A stretch of 64,000 nt of DNA from assembly GCA_050246915.1 (NCBI GenBank), contig JBFWVD010000019.1:1-64000 (forward strand), read 5' to 3'. Each line of letters begins with the position of its first letter. Position 1 is the first letter of the stretch. Below the pieces are notes generated by a model. It ran no database searches. It worked only from the letters and a program-made list of their open reading frames with translations, and was not told the origin of the DNA. The DNA is from JBFWVD01 sp050246915 (GTDB lineage: Bacteria; Actinomycetota; Acidimicrobiia; Acidimicrobiales; Ilumatobacteraceae). Shown here in pieces: positions 7,839-16,447 of this stretch. The position numbers and the translations under genes are program-made.

Positions 7839-9813
7839 TCCCGAGACGAGCCAGGAGTTCGTCGACCGTCGTCGCCGGCGCATCACAGGTGAAGTTGCGA
7901 CACACGTAGGCAACACCGTCCTCGCGGCCCTCCCACAATGGCGAGTCGTATCGCTCACCCCAGGCCAGCACGGCGTTGGGCAGCAGACATCGCTGTGCGA
8001 TCGAGACCAGCTCGCTCTTGGGGCCGGGGATCACGATCTCGGTGATGTCGCTGCGGAGCAGATCGACCGCGGCCAGCAGATGGCCGAACGCGCCGGGATG
8101 TTCAGCGGCCAAGGGAGCCACCAGCATCACGATGCGATCGGCGTGGTTGCGATAGCGCGCATCGCCGGTGAGCGCGGACAATCGGTACAGCGCCACGGCG
8201 GCCATGGAGTTCGCCGATGGTGTCGCGTTGTCGAGGAGGTCCTTGGTGCGCACCACCAACGGCTCGCCGTCTTCGCCGGTGGTGAACAGCCCGCCCTCGA
8301 TCGGATCCCAGAACAGGTCGAGCATGGCATCGGCGGTCGTGCGTGCCTCGTCGATCCAGCGGGCCTGCCCTGAGGCCTCGGCCAGCCGCGTGAACGCGTC
8401 CACGAGTGCGGCGTAGTCGGCCGCGATCGCGAGGTGTCGGGCGCCGCCGTCGGCCTGCCAGCTGCGCATCCATCGCCCGTCGGGACGGCGTAGCTCGGCG
8501 AGGAGGAACTCGGCATTGGCCAAGGCCGCGACCATCCAATCATCGACCTGAGCGACGGCGGCGGCTTCGGCCAGCGTGGAGAGCATGAGCGCGTTCCACT
8601 CGGTGAGGACCTTGTCGTCGAGGCCCGGTCGGGGCCGCTCGTTGCGGGCGTGCAAGAGCGCGGCGCGCGCCATGGTCACGTCGTCGGGACGGATGAGGTC
8701 GCCGCGCACTGGGCGATGGAGGATGTTCGAGCCCTCGAAGTTGCCGTTGTCGGTCACGCCGTACCAGGCCACAGCGCTGTCGTAGAGCTCCGTCGGGAGG
8801 GCCTCGCGAAGTTGCTCGGGTCGCCACACGTAGAACGCGCCTTCTTCGTGGTGCCCCGATCCGTCGAGGGCGAGGGAGTCGGCGTCTTCTGCGGAGAAGA
8901 AGCCGCCGCCGCTGTGACGCAGATCGCGCAGCACGTACTCGATGGTCTCTGCCGCTACCTGCGCGTAGCGTTGCTCCCCGGTGCACTGCCAACAGTGCAG
9001 GTACAACCGTGCCAACTGTGCTTGGTCGTAGAGCATCTTCTCGAAGTGCGGGACCATCCAGAACGCGTCGGTGGAGTATCGGGAGAACCCGCCGCCGATG
9101 TGGTCGTAGATACCGCCCGACGCCATGGCGTCGAGACTCGTGGTGACGACGGTCTTGGCGCCCTCACCGCCCGACGCGACATAGGCACGCAGGCACAGTT
9201 CGAGGCTCATGGTTTGGGGGAACTTGGGTGCGGCTCCGAATCCGCCCCACTCCGGGTCGAAGTTGTTGGCGATGGATTGCAGAGCATTGTTGAGTTCGTC
9301 GAGTCCGGGCAGCGTCTCGCCTGCGCTCAACGTCCCCAATCGGCCCATTGCGGCAACCAGTTGCTGACCCTGCTCTTCGACGGCGCTGCGCTGGGTCGTC
9401 CAGATCTCGTCGATCTTCTCCATGAGCTGGAGGAAGCTCGGTTTGGGGAAGTAGGTGCCGCCGTAGAACGGCTTGCCGTCACCGTCCATGAACACCGTCA
9501 TCGGCCAGCCGCCACGACCGACCATGGCCTGGACAGCGTCCATGTAGATCGAGTCGATGTCGGGACGCTCTTCGCGATCGACCTTCACGTTCACGAACAG
9601 GCGGTTCATCATCGCCGCGGTCTCGTCGTCCTCGAAGCACTCCCGTGCCATCACGTGACACCAGTGGCACGAGGAGTACCCGATGCTGAGCAGGATCGGC
9701 CGATCGGTGGCACGAGCCACGTTGAACGCTTCGGGGCCCCACGCGAACCAATCCACGGGATTGGTGGCGTGCTGGCGGAGGTACGGCGACGTCTCGTCGG
9801 CGAGTCGATTCAC
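7825..9813 (-). CDS. Thioredoxin-domain protein of the YyaL/DUF255 (SPATA20) family
   Basis: A cytosolic protein of 662 residues with an N-terminal thioredoxin-like domain followed by an alpha/alpha-toroid resembling N-acylglucosamine 2-epimerases. The first domain shows NRLADETSPYLRQHA, the redox motif CHWCH at residues 49-53, and the GGWPMTVFM signature. The toroid contains GGIYDHIGGGFSRYSTD and WNALMLSTLAEA. Length and motif order match the family. The function is not firmly established in bacteria. Its ATG overlaps the stop of the upstream transporter gene by four bases, so the two form an operon. Confidence 0.93.
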   Translation of the reverse strand: MNRLADETSPYLRQHATNPVDWFAWGPEAFNVARATDRPILLSIGYSSCHWCHVMARECFEDDETAAMMNRLFVNVKVDREERPDIDSIYMDAVQAMVGRGGWPMTVFMDGDGKPFYGGTYFPKPSFLQLMEKIDEIWTTQRSAVEEQGQQLVAAMGRLGTLSAGETLPGLDELNNALQSIANNFDPEWGGFGAAPKFPQTMSLELCLRAYVASGGEGAKTVVTTSLDAMASGGIYDHIGGGFSRYSTDAFWMVPHFEKMLYDQAQLARLYLHCWQCTGEQRYAQVAAETIEYVLRDLRHSGGGFFSAEDADSLALDGSGHHEEGAFYVWRPEQLREALPTELYDSAVAWYGVTDNGNFEGSNILHRPVRGDLIRPDDVTMARAALLHARNERPRPGLDDKVLTEWNALMLSTLAEAAAVAQVDDWMVAALANAEFLLAELRRPDGRWMRSWQADGGARHLAIAADYAALVDAFTRLAEASGQARWIDEARTTADAMLDLFWDPIEGGLFTTGEDGEPLVVRTKDLLDNATPSANSMAAVALYRLSALTGDARYRNHADRIVMLVAPLAAEHPGAFGHLLAAVDLLRSDITEIVIPGPKSELVSIAQRCLLPNAVLAWGERYDSPLWEGREDGVAYVCRNFTCDAPATTVDELLARLGITTG

Positions 9814-11423
9814 ATCGACACGCTAGAGGCAGCACCGTTCGTCGCGCCCGTTTGGTTACGGGATCCAGGACCGTTGTTCACCGGATCGGTTGATGTGGCC
9901 ATCGCCGCGTCCGTGAGATCGATGCGCAGCCGGGCCGCACGCATCCGGGCATCGGACAATGGCTGGGCGAAGGCAACGAGGAGCACGAGCGCGAGCCCGC
10001 TCCCGAAGAAGAACGGGGCCCGGAGACCGAACTGATGGGCCACAACGCCGCCGAATCCGGCACCGATCGGTCCGCCGAAGCTGGACAGCAGGCTGTATGC
10101 ACCGCTCACCCGACCGCGCAGGTGATCGGGAACTGCGGCCATGCGAGTTGACACGCTGATCACCTGGTAGAGCACTACCGCAGCACCATCGAGGCTCAGC
10201 ACGAGGATCACCGGCACGGCATGGCTCATCATCCCGGCCAGGAGCATCGATGCACTCATCGCCACGATTGCCGTTCTGAGCGTCCGGGATGGGCCGAGTC
10301 GGTCCGCAACCCCTCCTGCAACGATCCCTCCGACGATCGACCCGATCGACGAGCCGGCCAGTAGGAGGCCGAACCCCCAATCATCGAGCCCGAGCACTCG
10401 TGCCGAGAAGACTGCGAGCGGCGCGTAGGTGCATTGAATGGCGAAGTTCATCCCACCGGTCATCAGCGCGAGCGCACGCAAGGTTGGTTGACGCCACAGC
10501 CATGTCATGCCGAACCGGATATCGCTGCGCAGTGTCGTCCGCTCCCTGACGATGACCGTTTCATCGCGGAACGTGTTGCGAAGCGAATAGATGAGCATCG
10601 AGCCGACGACGAACGTCACCGCATCCAAGAGGAACGGCAAGCCGACTCCGACCGAGAACAGCGCTGCTCCGATGGCTGGTCCCACGAGGTCATACGCAGT
10701 GACCTCGGCGGCGCTCAGGCGGCCGCTGGCGCGTTCGTAGTTCTCTTGGGCAACGATCGCAGGGATGACCGCAGCGTTGGCGCTCTCATAGAAGGTTTCG
10801 CCGATGCCAATGCCCAGCGCCACGAAATACAGCAGGCCGATGGGCACCGATCCGCCGAGGGCGAACGCGCCGAGCACAGCGAGAAGCGCGATGCGGGACA
10901 GATCGCTGACAAGCAGCATGGTGCGGCGGTTCACCCGATCTGCCAAGGCGCCCGAGATGAGTGATACGCCGAGCCAGGACAGCCGGGATGTTGCGTAGAC
11001 CCAGGCGACATGCCGTACATCGCCCGTCAGATGAAGCGCGAGCAGCGGGAGCGCAGCCTGGGTGATTCCGTCACCGGTGCGGCTGATCGCGGTGGCGATC
11101 CAGACCTTGACGTAGTCACGTCCGAGTCCGCTGGCCGGCGCGGCTTGCTCAGCGGTTCGAGACTCGATGACCTCGTCGTGACGATCGAGAGCGGCCGATG
11201 GTGCAATCGCGTCGGCGGACGGCGCGGACGCTGTCGTCGCCAATGCCGTGGGATCTGGTGGCGGTAGCGGCGGGAGCAGGACACCCAGCGCTCGTGCCCG
11301 GGCATAGAGATCGCCGTCGATGGGGACCTGAGGGCCGGTCGGGGCTGACGCAGTCGGTGTCGAGGCGATCGGCTGCGGGGGCGCCCACGTGTTCGGCGAC
11401 GTCGGGCGGTGCGGTGTCGTCAT
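9810..11423 (-). CDS. Major facilitator superfamily exporter with long N-terminal tail
   Basis: A 12-helix secondary transporter, 537 residues, close in pattern to the MFS_3 (enterobactin-exporter-like) group. About 105 residues rich in Pro, Ala, Ser and Thr precede the first helix, and the membrane part starts at DYVKVWIATAISRTGDG. The loop between helices 2 and 3 carries GALADRVNRRTMLL, the superfamily motif; a second copy is GGVADRLGPSRTLR in the other half. The substrate is unknown. The disordered cytoplasmic tail is unusual for this family. The downstream yyaL-type gene overlaps by four bases. Confidence 0.9.
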   Translation of the reverse strand: MTTPHRPTSPNTWAPPQPIASTPTASAPTGPQVPIDGDLYARARALGVLLPPLPPPDPTALATTASAPSADAIAPSAALDRHDEVIESRTAEQAAPASGLGRDYVKVWIATAISRTGDGITQAALPLLALHLTGDVRHVAWVYATSRLSWLGVSLISGALADRVNRRTMLLVSDLSRIALLAVLGAFALGGSVPIGLLYFVALGIGIGETFYESANAAVIPAIVAQENYERASGRLSAAEVTAYDLVGPAIGAALFSVGVGLPFLLDAVTFVVGSMLIYSLRNTFRDETVIVRERTTLRSDIRFGMTWLWRQPTLRALALMTGGMNFAIQCTYAPLAVFSARVLGLDDWGFGLLLAGSSIGSIVGGIVAGGVADRLGPSRTLRTAIVAMSASMLLAGMMSHAVPVILVLSLDGAAVVLYQVISVSTRMAAVPDHLRGRVSGAYSLLSSFGGPIGAGFGGVVAHQFGLRAPFFFGSGLALVLLVAFAQPLSDARMRAARLRIDLTDAAMATSTDPVNNGPGSRNQTGATNGAASSVSM

Positions 11424-11507
11424 GTGAACTCGCCCTCCCTCGTGCGTCGTCAGCCGGTCCGATGCGGGGCGCCCGGACGCCGCAGCCTACTCAATGCGGC
11501 GGGGTGG

Positions 11508-12656
11508 TCACTTCAGGTGGTTTCGTTGAATCTTGCCGAGTGTGGTGCGCGGCAGCGCCTCCACCACGACCACTTCGCGGGGTGCGCAGAAGGCCGCGAG
11601 CTCAGCGCGGCAGTGATCGCGCAGGTCGTCGAGCGTCGGCGGATGATGCCGATCGACCGGCACGATCCACGCCACGACCCGTTGCCCCCACTGCGGATCG
11701 GGGCGACCGGCGACCGCGACCTCGGAGATCTGATGATGGGTCGACAGCACCCGTTCGACGGTGTCGGGCCACACCTTCTCGCCGCCGGTGTTGATGACGT
11801 CGTCGGCCCGACCATGGATCTGCAGCCGGCCGTCGGTGGTGAAGGACCCGATGTCACTGGTGAGGAACCATCCATCGCCGTTCTTGGGGTCGACGCCGTG
11901 CGGATCGAGCGTCGTCGGGCGATCGTCGTGCCCGAATCGATACGACCGGAGCAGCATCGGTGCTCGCAGCGCCACGCGGCCATCAGCCTCGACCCTGATC
12001 TCGACGCCGTCGAGCGGCCGACCGTCGTACACCACACCCGAGCCCGACTCCGTGAGTCCGTAGGTGGCGACAGTGTTGTCGGGGCGATGGATGGGTATGG
12101 CGGAACCGCCGAGGAGCACGGTGGCGAACAGCGAAGCATCGACACGATCGAGCATGGTGGGGACCAGCGAGACCAACGTGCGATCCGCTCGGTTCATGGC
12201 CCACCGCGTGACCGTCTCGGCATCGAACCGCTCGAGCGTGGTGAGGCGCGTGCCGCGATGAAGCGCTCGCGTCACCACAGACAACCCGCCGACGTGCGCC
12301 AACGGGAGGCAGGCCAACCAATGATCGTCAGCCGCCACGCGCAGCCGATCGCTCGACGCATCGGCCGAAGCGGCCACCGCGTCATGGGTGAGCACGACCC
12401 CTTTGGGTGTTCCGGTCGTCCCGCTGGTGGGCACGACCAACGCGTCGCCGGGCTCGACATCGACGCCGTCGCTCAGCGAGGTGGTGCCTTGCTCATCGAT
12501 CAACGATGCGGGGCGGGCGGCCGCAAGCAGCGAAGCCATCTGGATGGGAGGCAATCGGGTGTCGACCGGGAGAACAGCATCGCCTCGATCCCAAGCCCGA
12601 CGGAGCTCGTCGACGAACTCGGGACCGCTCAATGCGATGGCGACGAGGTGTGGCAT
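11508..12656 (-). CDS. menE: o-Succinylbenzoate-CoA ligase
   Basis: Activates o-succinylbenzoate with ATP and CoA in menaquinone synthesis. The 382-residue ANL-superfamily enzyme has the ATP loop TSGTTGTPKG, the YGLTESG motif, the hinge region GRADDVINTGGEKVWP and the C-terminal catalytic Lys in LGKIQRN. It is shorter than typical AMP ligases, as MenE proteins are. The ATG at 12656 is chosen because a TAGCGT hexamer ends seven bases upstream. The frame stays open far beyond it, but that extension is Arg/Pro-rich and overlaps menA. The neighbours menA, menH, menD, menF and menG complete the pathway context. Confidence 0.93.
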   Translation of the reverse strand: MPHLVAIALSGPEFVDELRRAWDRGDAVLPVDTRLPPIQMASLLAAARPASLIDEQGTTSLSDGVDVEPGDALVVPTSGTTGTPKGVVLTHDAVAASADASSDRLRVAADDHWLACLPLAHVGGLSVVTRALHRGTRLTTLERFDAETVTRWAMNRADRTLVSLVPTMLDRVDASLFATVLLGGSAIPIHRPDNTVATYGLTESGSGVVYDGRPLDGVEIRVEADGRVALRAPMLLRSYRFGHDDRPTTLDPHGVDPKNGDGWFLTSDIGSFTTDGRLQIHGRADDVINTGGEKVWPDTVERVLSTHHQISEVAVAGRPDPQWGQRVVAWIVPVDRHHPPTLDDLRDHCRAELAAFCAPREVVVVEALPRTTLGKIQRNHLK

Positions 12657-12663
12657 GGCGCGG

Positions 12664-12669
12664 ACGCTA
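12664..12669 (-). promoter_or_regulatory. -10 box TAGCGT of menE (leaderless)
   Basis: On the minus strand TAGCGT is followed by seven bases and then the menE ATG. It fixes the start and separates the true gene from the open frame upstream. Confidence 0.6.
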
Positions 12670-12709
12670 TCGATCAGGCAATGCTGTGCGCCCACATGGC
12701 CCAATCCCC

Positions 12710-12769
12710 GTTCGAGACCCAGTTGTTCGAGGCCCGGTCGTTCGAGGCCCGGTTGTTCGAGGCCCGGTC
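12710..12769. repeat. Four tandem copies of a 15-bp repeat between menE and menA
   Basis: Units start at 12710, 12725, 12740 and 12755 with consensus GTTCGAGGCCCGGTY; the first copy differs at two positions. The array lies upstream of both divergently transcribed genes, 40 bases beyond the menE -10 box and 27 bases before the menA start. Confidence 0.85.
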
Positions 12770-12796
12770 GTTGTGTGCACGCGGTCAGGTCGCTCG

Positions 12797-13663
12797 ATGA
12801 CGAATCGTTGGATCGTCGGAGCGCGCCCGCGCACACTGCCCGCTGCGGTGGTGCCCGTTCTCGTCGGCACGGCATGCGCGGCGGGTGAAGTCGACGTGAT
12901 CGCGTGGCGGGCGTTGTGTGCCGCGGTCGTGTCGCTGGCGCTGCAGGTGGGCACCAACTACGCCAACGACTACAGCGACGGTGTGCGCGGGACCGATGAC
13001 GTTCGGGTGGGGCCCGTGCGGTTGGTCGCGTCGAAGCTGGCATCGCCTCGGGCGGTGAAGATCGCCGCACTGTTGGCCTTTGCCGTTGCCGGCATCGCCG
13101 GCACCGCGCTGGCCCTCGAGGTGGGGCCGGAGTTGTTCGCGGTCGGCGCAGCATCGATCGCTGCTGGATGGCTCTACACCGGGGGCCCGAAGCCCTATGG
13201 GTACTACGGCTTCGGTGAGCTGTTCGTCTTCGTGTTCTTCGGCGTGGTCGCCACCGTGGGAAGCACCTACGTGCAGACCGAACGCGTCACAGCGCTCTCG
13301 GTTGCCGCATCGATCTCCGTCGGCTTCTTGGCCTGCTCGCTACTGGTGGTGAACAACCTCCGCGACATCTCGACCGACGCGGCGGCCGGCAAGCGCACCT
13401 TGGCCGTGCGCCTCGGCGAAGCGCAGACCCGCATGCTCTACACGCTGCTCATGTGCGGCGCGATCGTGATCGGCGCGTCGTGCGGCTTCCAACGTCCCGG
13501 CGCGTTCGCGGTGGTGATGGTGGGGTTGTTGGTAGCGGGCCCGGTGGCGATGGTCGCCCGCGGAGCGCGGGGCAAGGACCTCATTGCGGTGCTCGGCGCA
13601 ACAGGCCGCGTTCAGTTGGCTTTCGGCCTCGTGCTGTCCTTGGGTCTCTGGCTCACTGCCTGA
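12797..13663 (+). CDS. menA: 1,4-Dihydroxy-2-naphthoate polyprenyltransferase
   Basis: Integral membrane UbiA-family enzyme that attaches the polyprenyl chain to 1,4-dihydroxy-2-naphthoate, giving demethylmenaquinone. The 288-residue protein has eight to nine predicted helices. The first Asp-rich prenyl-diphosphate motif is NYANDYSDGVRGTDD and the second is NNLRDISTDAAAGKRTLAVRLG. The ATG at 12797 follows AGGT eight bases upstream; the frame is open further 5' but that part lies within the repeat array and menE. The last 52 bases overlap, antisense, the 3' end of menH. Confidence 0.94.
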   Translation: MTNRWIVGARPRTLPAAVVPVLVGTACAAGEVDVIAWRALCAAVVSLALQVGTNYANDYSDGVRGTDDVRVGPVRLVASKLASPRAVKIAALLAFAVAGIAGTALALEVGPELFAVGAASIAAGWLYTGGPKPYGYYGFGELFVFVFFGVVATVGSTYVQTERVTALSVAASISVGFLACSLLVVNNLRDISTDAAAGKRTLAVRLGEAQTRMLYTLLMCGAIVIGASCGFQRPGAFAVVMVGLLVAGPVAMVARGARGKDLIAVLGATGRVQLAFGLVLSLGLWLTA

Positions 13664-14712
13664 GCCTTCGCGGCCTTCTGCTTCGCTGGTTTAGCGGTGC
13701 TGCTCGACTTGCGAGCACGTTGCGGTGCAGGCACAGCGTTGCGCGTCGCTTGGAGCCACGATCGTACGATGGTGATGAAGGCGTTGCGCTGTTCGAGGTG
13801 AGCCGCGTGGCCGGCATCGGGCACGGTGAGGAACGTCGCGTTCGGGCCGATGGCGGCGGCGAGGCGCAGGCCTATCGCTTCGAACTTGTCGTCGCGGCTG
13901 CCCGCCAGCACCAACACCGGCACGTCGATCTCATGGAGGCGCGACCACAGGGGATCTTGCGATCCGGTCCCAGCCAGGCGTAGCGATGACGCCAACCCGA
14001 GGGCGGTGTTCACGAGCCGCGACGCGCGATCGTCGGGGAGCCCCGCGAACATTGGTTGGGCCAGCCATCGATCCAAGAACGCGGCGACGCCGTCACGTTC
14101 GATCGACTCCGCCAATGTGTCATCGGAGGTTCGACGCAGCATTCGCTCGGTGTCGGAATCGATGCCACCGTGGGCGCCAAGGACGATCAGTCGTTGCACC
14201 TGTTCGGGACGAACGAGCGCGCTGTGGAGACACATGCGGGCCCCCATCGAGTAGCCGATGTACGTGCCGGGACCTCCGGTCTGCGCGATGAGCTCACCGC
14301 ACCGCCACAGGCCGGCCTTGACCGAGGCCGAGCCCCCGTGTCCGGGAGCGTCCACGGTTCGGACCTCGTAGTCGTTCGACAAAACGTCGGCGATCTGACG
14401 CCAGGACGCCCCGGTCTGGGTGAACCCGTGAACGAGCGTGATCCGATGGCCGGCACCACTGGTGTTCGAAGCGAGTGGCGGTTCGACCGACGCAGCAGGC
14501 CTTCGAGCGATCTTCGTGCCCGGCTTCGTGGTTGCCGTCTTGCTGATGTCCTTGCCGACCGCCTTGTTCGCGGCTTTCTTGGCAGCGGCTTTCTTGGCAG
14601 CGGCCTTCTTGGTCGCCGCCTTCTTGGGTGCGGCTTTCTTGTTCGCGGCCTTCTTGGGTGCGGCCTTCTTGGTCTTGGTGTTCGTCACCGAGCGCTGGGA
14701 ACGAGGGGCCAC
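13612..14712 (-). CDS. menH: MenH-like alpha/beta hydrolase with Lys/Ala-rich tails
   Basis: Probably 2-succinyl-6-hydroxy-2,4-cyclohexadiene-1-carboxylate synthase, acting after MenD. The hydrolase core has VHGFTQTGASW, the nucleophile elbow GYSMGAR, a DDKF acid region and DAGHAAHLE with the catalytic His. The 366-residue chain is about 100 longer than usual MenH. Residues 15-49 are seven KKAAx-type pentapeptides, and the last 45 residues are again Lys/Ala/Ser-rich. Such tails resemble histone H1 or the HupB C-terminus. The GTG start at 14712 is supported by TAGTCT six bases upstream. It is divergent from menD with only 18 bases between. Confidence 0.85.
   Translation of the reverse strand: MAPRSQRSVTNTKTKKAAPKKAANKKAAPKKAATKKAAAKKAAAKKAANKAVGKDISKTATTKPGTKIARRPAASVEPPLASNTSGAGHRITLVHGFTQTGASWRQIADVLSNDYEVRTVDAPGHGGSASVKAGLWRCGELIAQTGGPGTYIGYSMGARMCLHSALVRPEQVQRLIVLGAHGGIDSDTERMLRRTSDDTLAESIERDGVAAFLDRWLAQPMFAGLPDDRASRLVNTALGLASSLRLAGTGSQDPLWSRLHEIDVPVLVLAGSRDDKFEAIGLRLAAAIGPNATFLTVPDAGHAAHLEQRNAFITIVRSWLQATRNAVPAPQRARKSSSTAKPAKQKAAKAQAVSQRPKDSTRPKAN
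14566..14670 (-). repeat. Seven 15-bp units encoding KKAAx repeats in menH
   Basis: The coding repeat AAGAARGCCGCxxxx is tandemly repeated within the N-terminal tail of the hydrolase. Third-position and fifth-codon variation (Pro, Asn, Thr, Ala) shows it is maintained as protein rather than as a fresh DNA expansion. Confidence 0.85.
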
Positions 14713-14718
14713 GCGGCC

Positions 14719-14724
14719 AGACTA
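14719..14724 (-). promoter_or_regulatory. -10 box TAGTCT of menH (leaderless)
   Basis: TAGTCT on the minus strand is followed by six bases and the GTG start of menH. It overlaps the short menH-menD gap, so the two divergent genes compete for the same DNA. Confidence 0.55.
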
Positions 14725-14730
14725 GGAACC

Positions 14731-16428
14731 GTGAGCGACATCGACGCGGCATCGAGCACCACAGCAACGTTCTGCGCCACCTTGGTCGATGAGTGGATCG
14801 CCCTCGGGGTGCGCCACGCCGTCATCGCTCCGGGGTCCCGATCGACACCGATGGCCCTGGCCCTCGTGGCCCGCGACGAGTTGCAGGTCCACGTCGTGAT
14901 CGACGAGCGGTCGGCCGCGTTCACGGCCCTCGGCATCGGCTTGTCCTCGGGACAGCCCGCTGTGCTGCTGTGCACCAGCGGCACCGCGGCGACCCATTTC
15001 CACGCAGCGGTGGTGGAGGCCCATCAGGCCGAGGTCCCCCTGATCGTCGTGACGGCCGATCGACCCCCGGAGCTCCGCGACGTCGGTGCCGCGCAGACCA
15101 TCGATCAGAACCGCCTCTACGGCGGAGCCGTGCGCTGGTATTGCGATCCGGGAGTTCCCGACGCCGCGATGCAACATGCATGGCGCACCATCGCCATGCG
15201 GGCACATGCCGAGTCGATGGGGATCACCACGCCCGGGCCAGTGCACGTCAACCTTCCTTTCCGTGAGCCGTTGGTGGGTGTGCCGGGGCCGCTCCCGCCG
15301 CGGCGCCTCCACGGCACGTTGGCGACGGCGAAGCCACAACTCCGTTTCGTCGAGCGCCCGGTGGACTGGGACCGTCTGGTCCGCTCACGTGGCGTGATCA
15401 TTGCCGGCTATCTGCCTGGCGGCGCGATATACTCCATGCAGCGTGCCGCGCAGCGACTCGGCTGGCCGATCTTGGCCGAGGCCCGATCCATCGACCGACG
15501 TCCGTTCCCCGAAGCCGTCGCCGCATTCGATGCCATCTTGCGCGATGAGCAATTCGCATTGACACATGTGCCTGACGTGGTGGTGCGGGTCGGGCAGGCT
15601 CCGGCGTCGAAGGTGCTGGCCCAATGGTTGGCATCCAGCGGCGCGCTGCAGATCCAGGTCGGCGGCCCTGGGCCGTGGAACGACCCAAGCCACGACGCGG
15701 CGGCGTTCAGTTTCAACGTCGGATCAGCCCAGGCGCTCGAGGGAGTCGTGCCTGGCGGACTCGTGGTCGACCCGTCGTGGCTGGGCGACTGGAGCGAAGC
15801 CGAGCGTCGGGCCCAAGGAGTGTTCGACGTTCAGCTGTCGAGCGGTGAGCTCAGCGAACCGGCAGTGGCCCGAACGGTGTCGAGCGCCTTGCCCGACGGC
15901 CACACCTTGCTGCTCTCGTCCTCGATGCCCGTCCGTGACGTCGAGTGGTTCGGTGTCAAACGTGATGGACTCCGAGTCCTGTCCAACCGTGGCGCCAACG
16001 GCATCGACGGTGTGGTGTCAACCGCAGTTGGCATCGCGGCCACGCGATGGCCGACCACGTTGCTCATCGGCGACGTTGCCTTCCTCCACGATCAAGGAGC
16101 ACTGACACAGCTGGCTCGGCGCCAACTCGATCTCACCATCGTCGTCATCGACAACGACGGCGGAGGGATCTTCGAGTTCCTGCCCCAGGCCACCAGCGTC
16201 GATCGAGAACGGTTCGAGCAGCTGTTCGGCACACCGCACGGCACCGACCTCCCGGCGCTCGTCGCTGCCCATGGTCTGGAGTGCCACGAGGCGTCCACCG
16301 TCGAGCAACTTCGTGGCTTGCTCGGCCGTCGCGGCACTCGGGTGATCGTGGTTCGCACCTCGCGCATCGACAATGTGTCGGTGCACCGGGCGCTCAACGC
16401 CTCGGTCGCAGCGGCGATCGGCAACTGA
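14731..16428 (+). CDS. menD: 2-Succinyl-5-enolpyruvyl-6-hydroxy-3-cyclohexene-1-carboxylate synthase
   Basis: Thiamin-diphosphate enzyme joining isochorismate and 2-oxoglutarate, the first committed menaquinone step. The 565-residue protein has PGSRSTPMALAL, the ThDP-activating Glu in IDERSAAFTALG, the cofactor motif GDVAFLHDQGAL and DNDGGGIFEFLPQ. The GTG at 14731 is preceded by AGGA five bases upstream and gives the expected N-terminus; the frame is open further upstream only because it runs antisense to menH. It converges with menF, 19 bases away. Confidence 0.95.
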   Translation: MSDIDAASSTTATFCATLVDEWIALGVRHAVIAPGSRSTPMALALVARDELQVHVVIDERSAAFTALGIGLSSGQPAVLLCTSGTAATHFHAAVVEAHQAEVPLIVVTADRPPELRDVGAAQTIDQNRLYGGAVRWYCDPGVPDAAMQHAWRTIAMRAHAESMGITTPGPVHVNLPFREPLVGVPGPLPPRRLHGTLATAKPQLRFVERPVDWDRLVRSRGVIIAGYLPGGAIYSMQRAAQRLGWPILAEARSIDRRPFPEAVAAFDAILRDEQFALTHVPDVVVRVGQAPASKVLAQWLASSGALQIQVGGPGPWNDPSHDAAAFSFNVGSAQALEGVVPGGLVVDPSWLGDWSEAERRAQGVFDVQLSSGELSEPAVARTVSSALPDGHTLLLSSSMPVRDVEWFGVKRDGLRVLSNRGANGIDGVVSTAVGIAATRWPTTLLIGDVAFLHDQGALTQLARRQLDLTIVVIDNDGGGIFEFLPQATSVDRERFEQLFGTPHGTDLPALVAAHGLECHEASTVEQLRGLLGRRGTRVIVVRTSRIDNVSVHRALNASVAAAIGN

Positions 16429-16447
16429 ACCATCGCGGCAGAGCGCG

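Noticed and set aside
8650..10035. 461-codon open frame on the plus strand opposite the YyaL-type gene
   Set aside because: His/Val/Arg-rich composition, no motif, and antisense to a gene with clear family signatures; high GC content keeps the frame open.
12657..13154. Upstream extension of the menE frame
   Set aside because: Arg/Pro-rich, crosses the tandem repeat and menA; the promoter-adjacent ATG at 12656 gives the normal MenE N-terminus.
14438..14725. Highly hydrophobic plus-strand frame (FLAAAFL repeats) that looks like a membrane protein
   Set aside because: It is the exact complement of the Lys/Ala repeat codons of menH; the repeat structure explains the apparent helices.
14056..14730. 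Upstream extension of the menD frame
   Set aside because: Antisense to menH and without MenD homology; GTG 14731 gives the family N-terminus.
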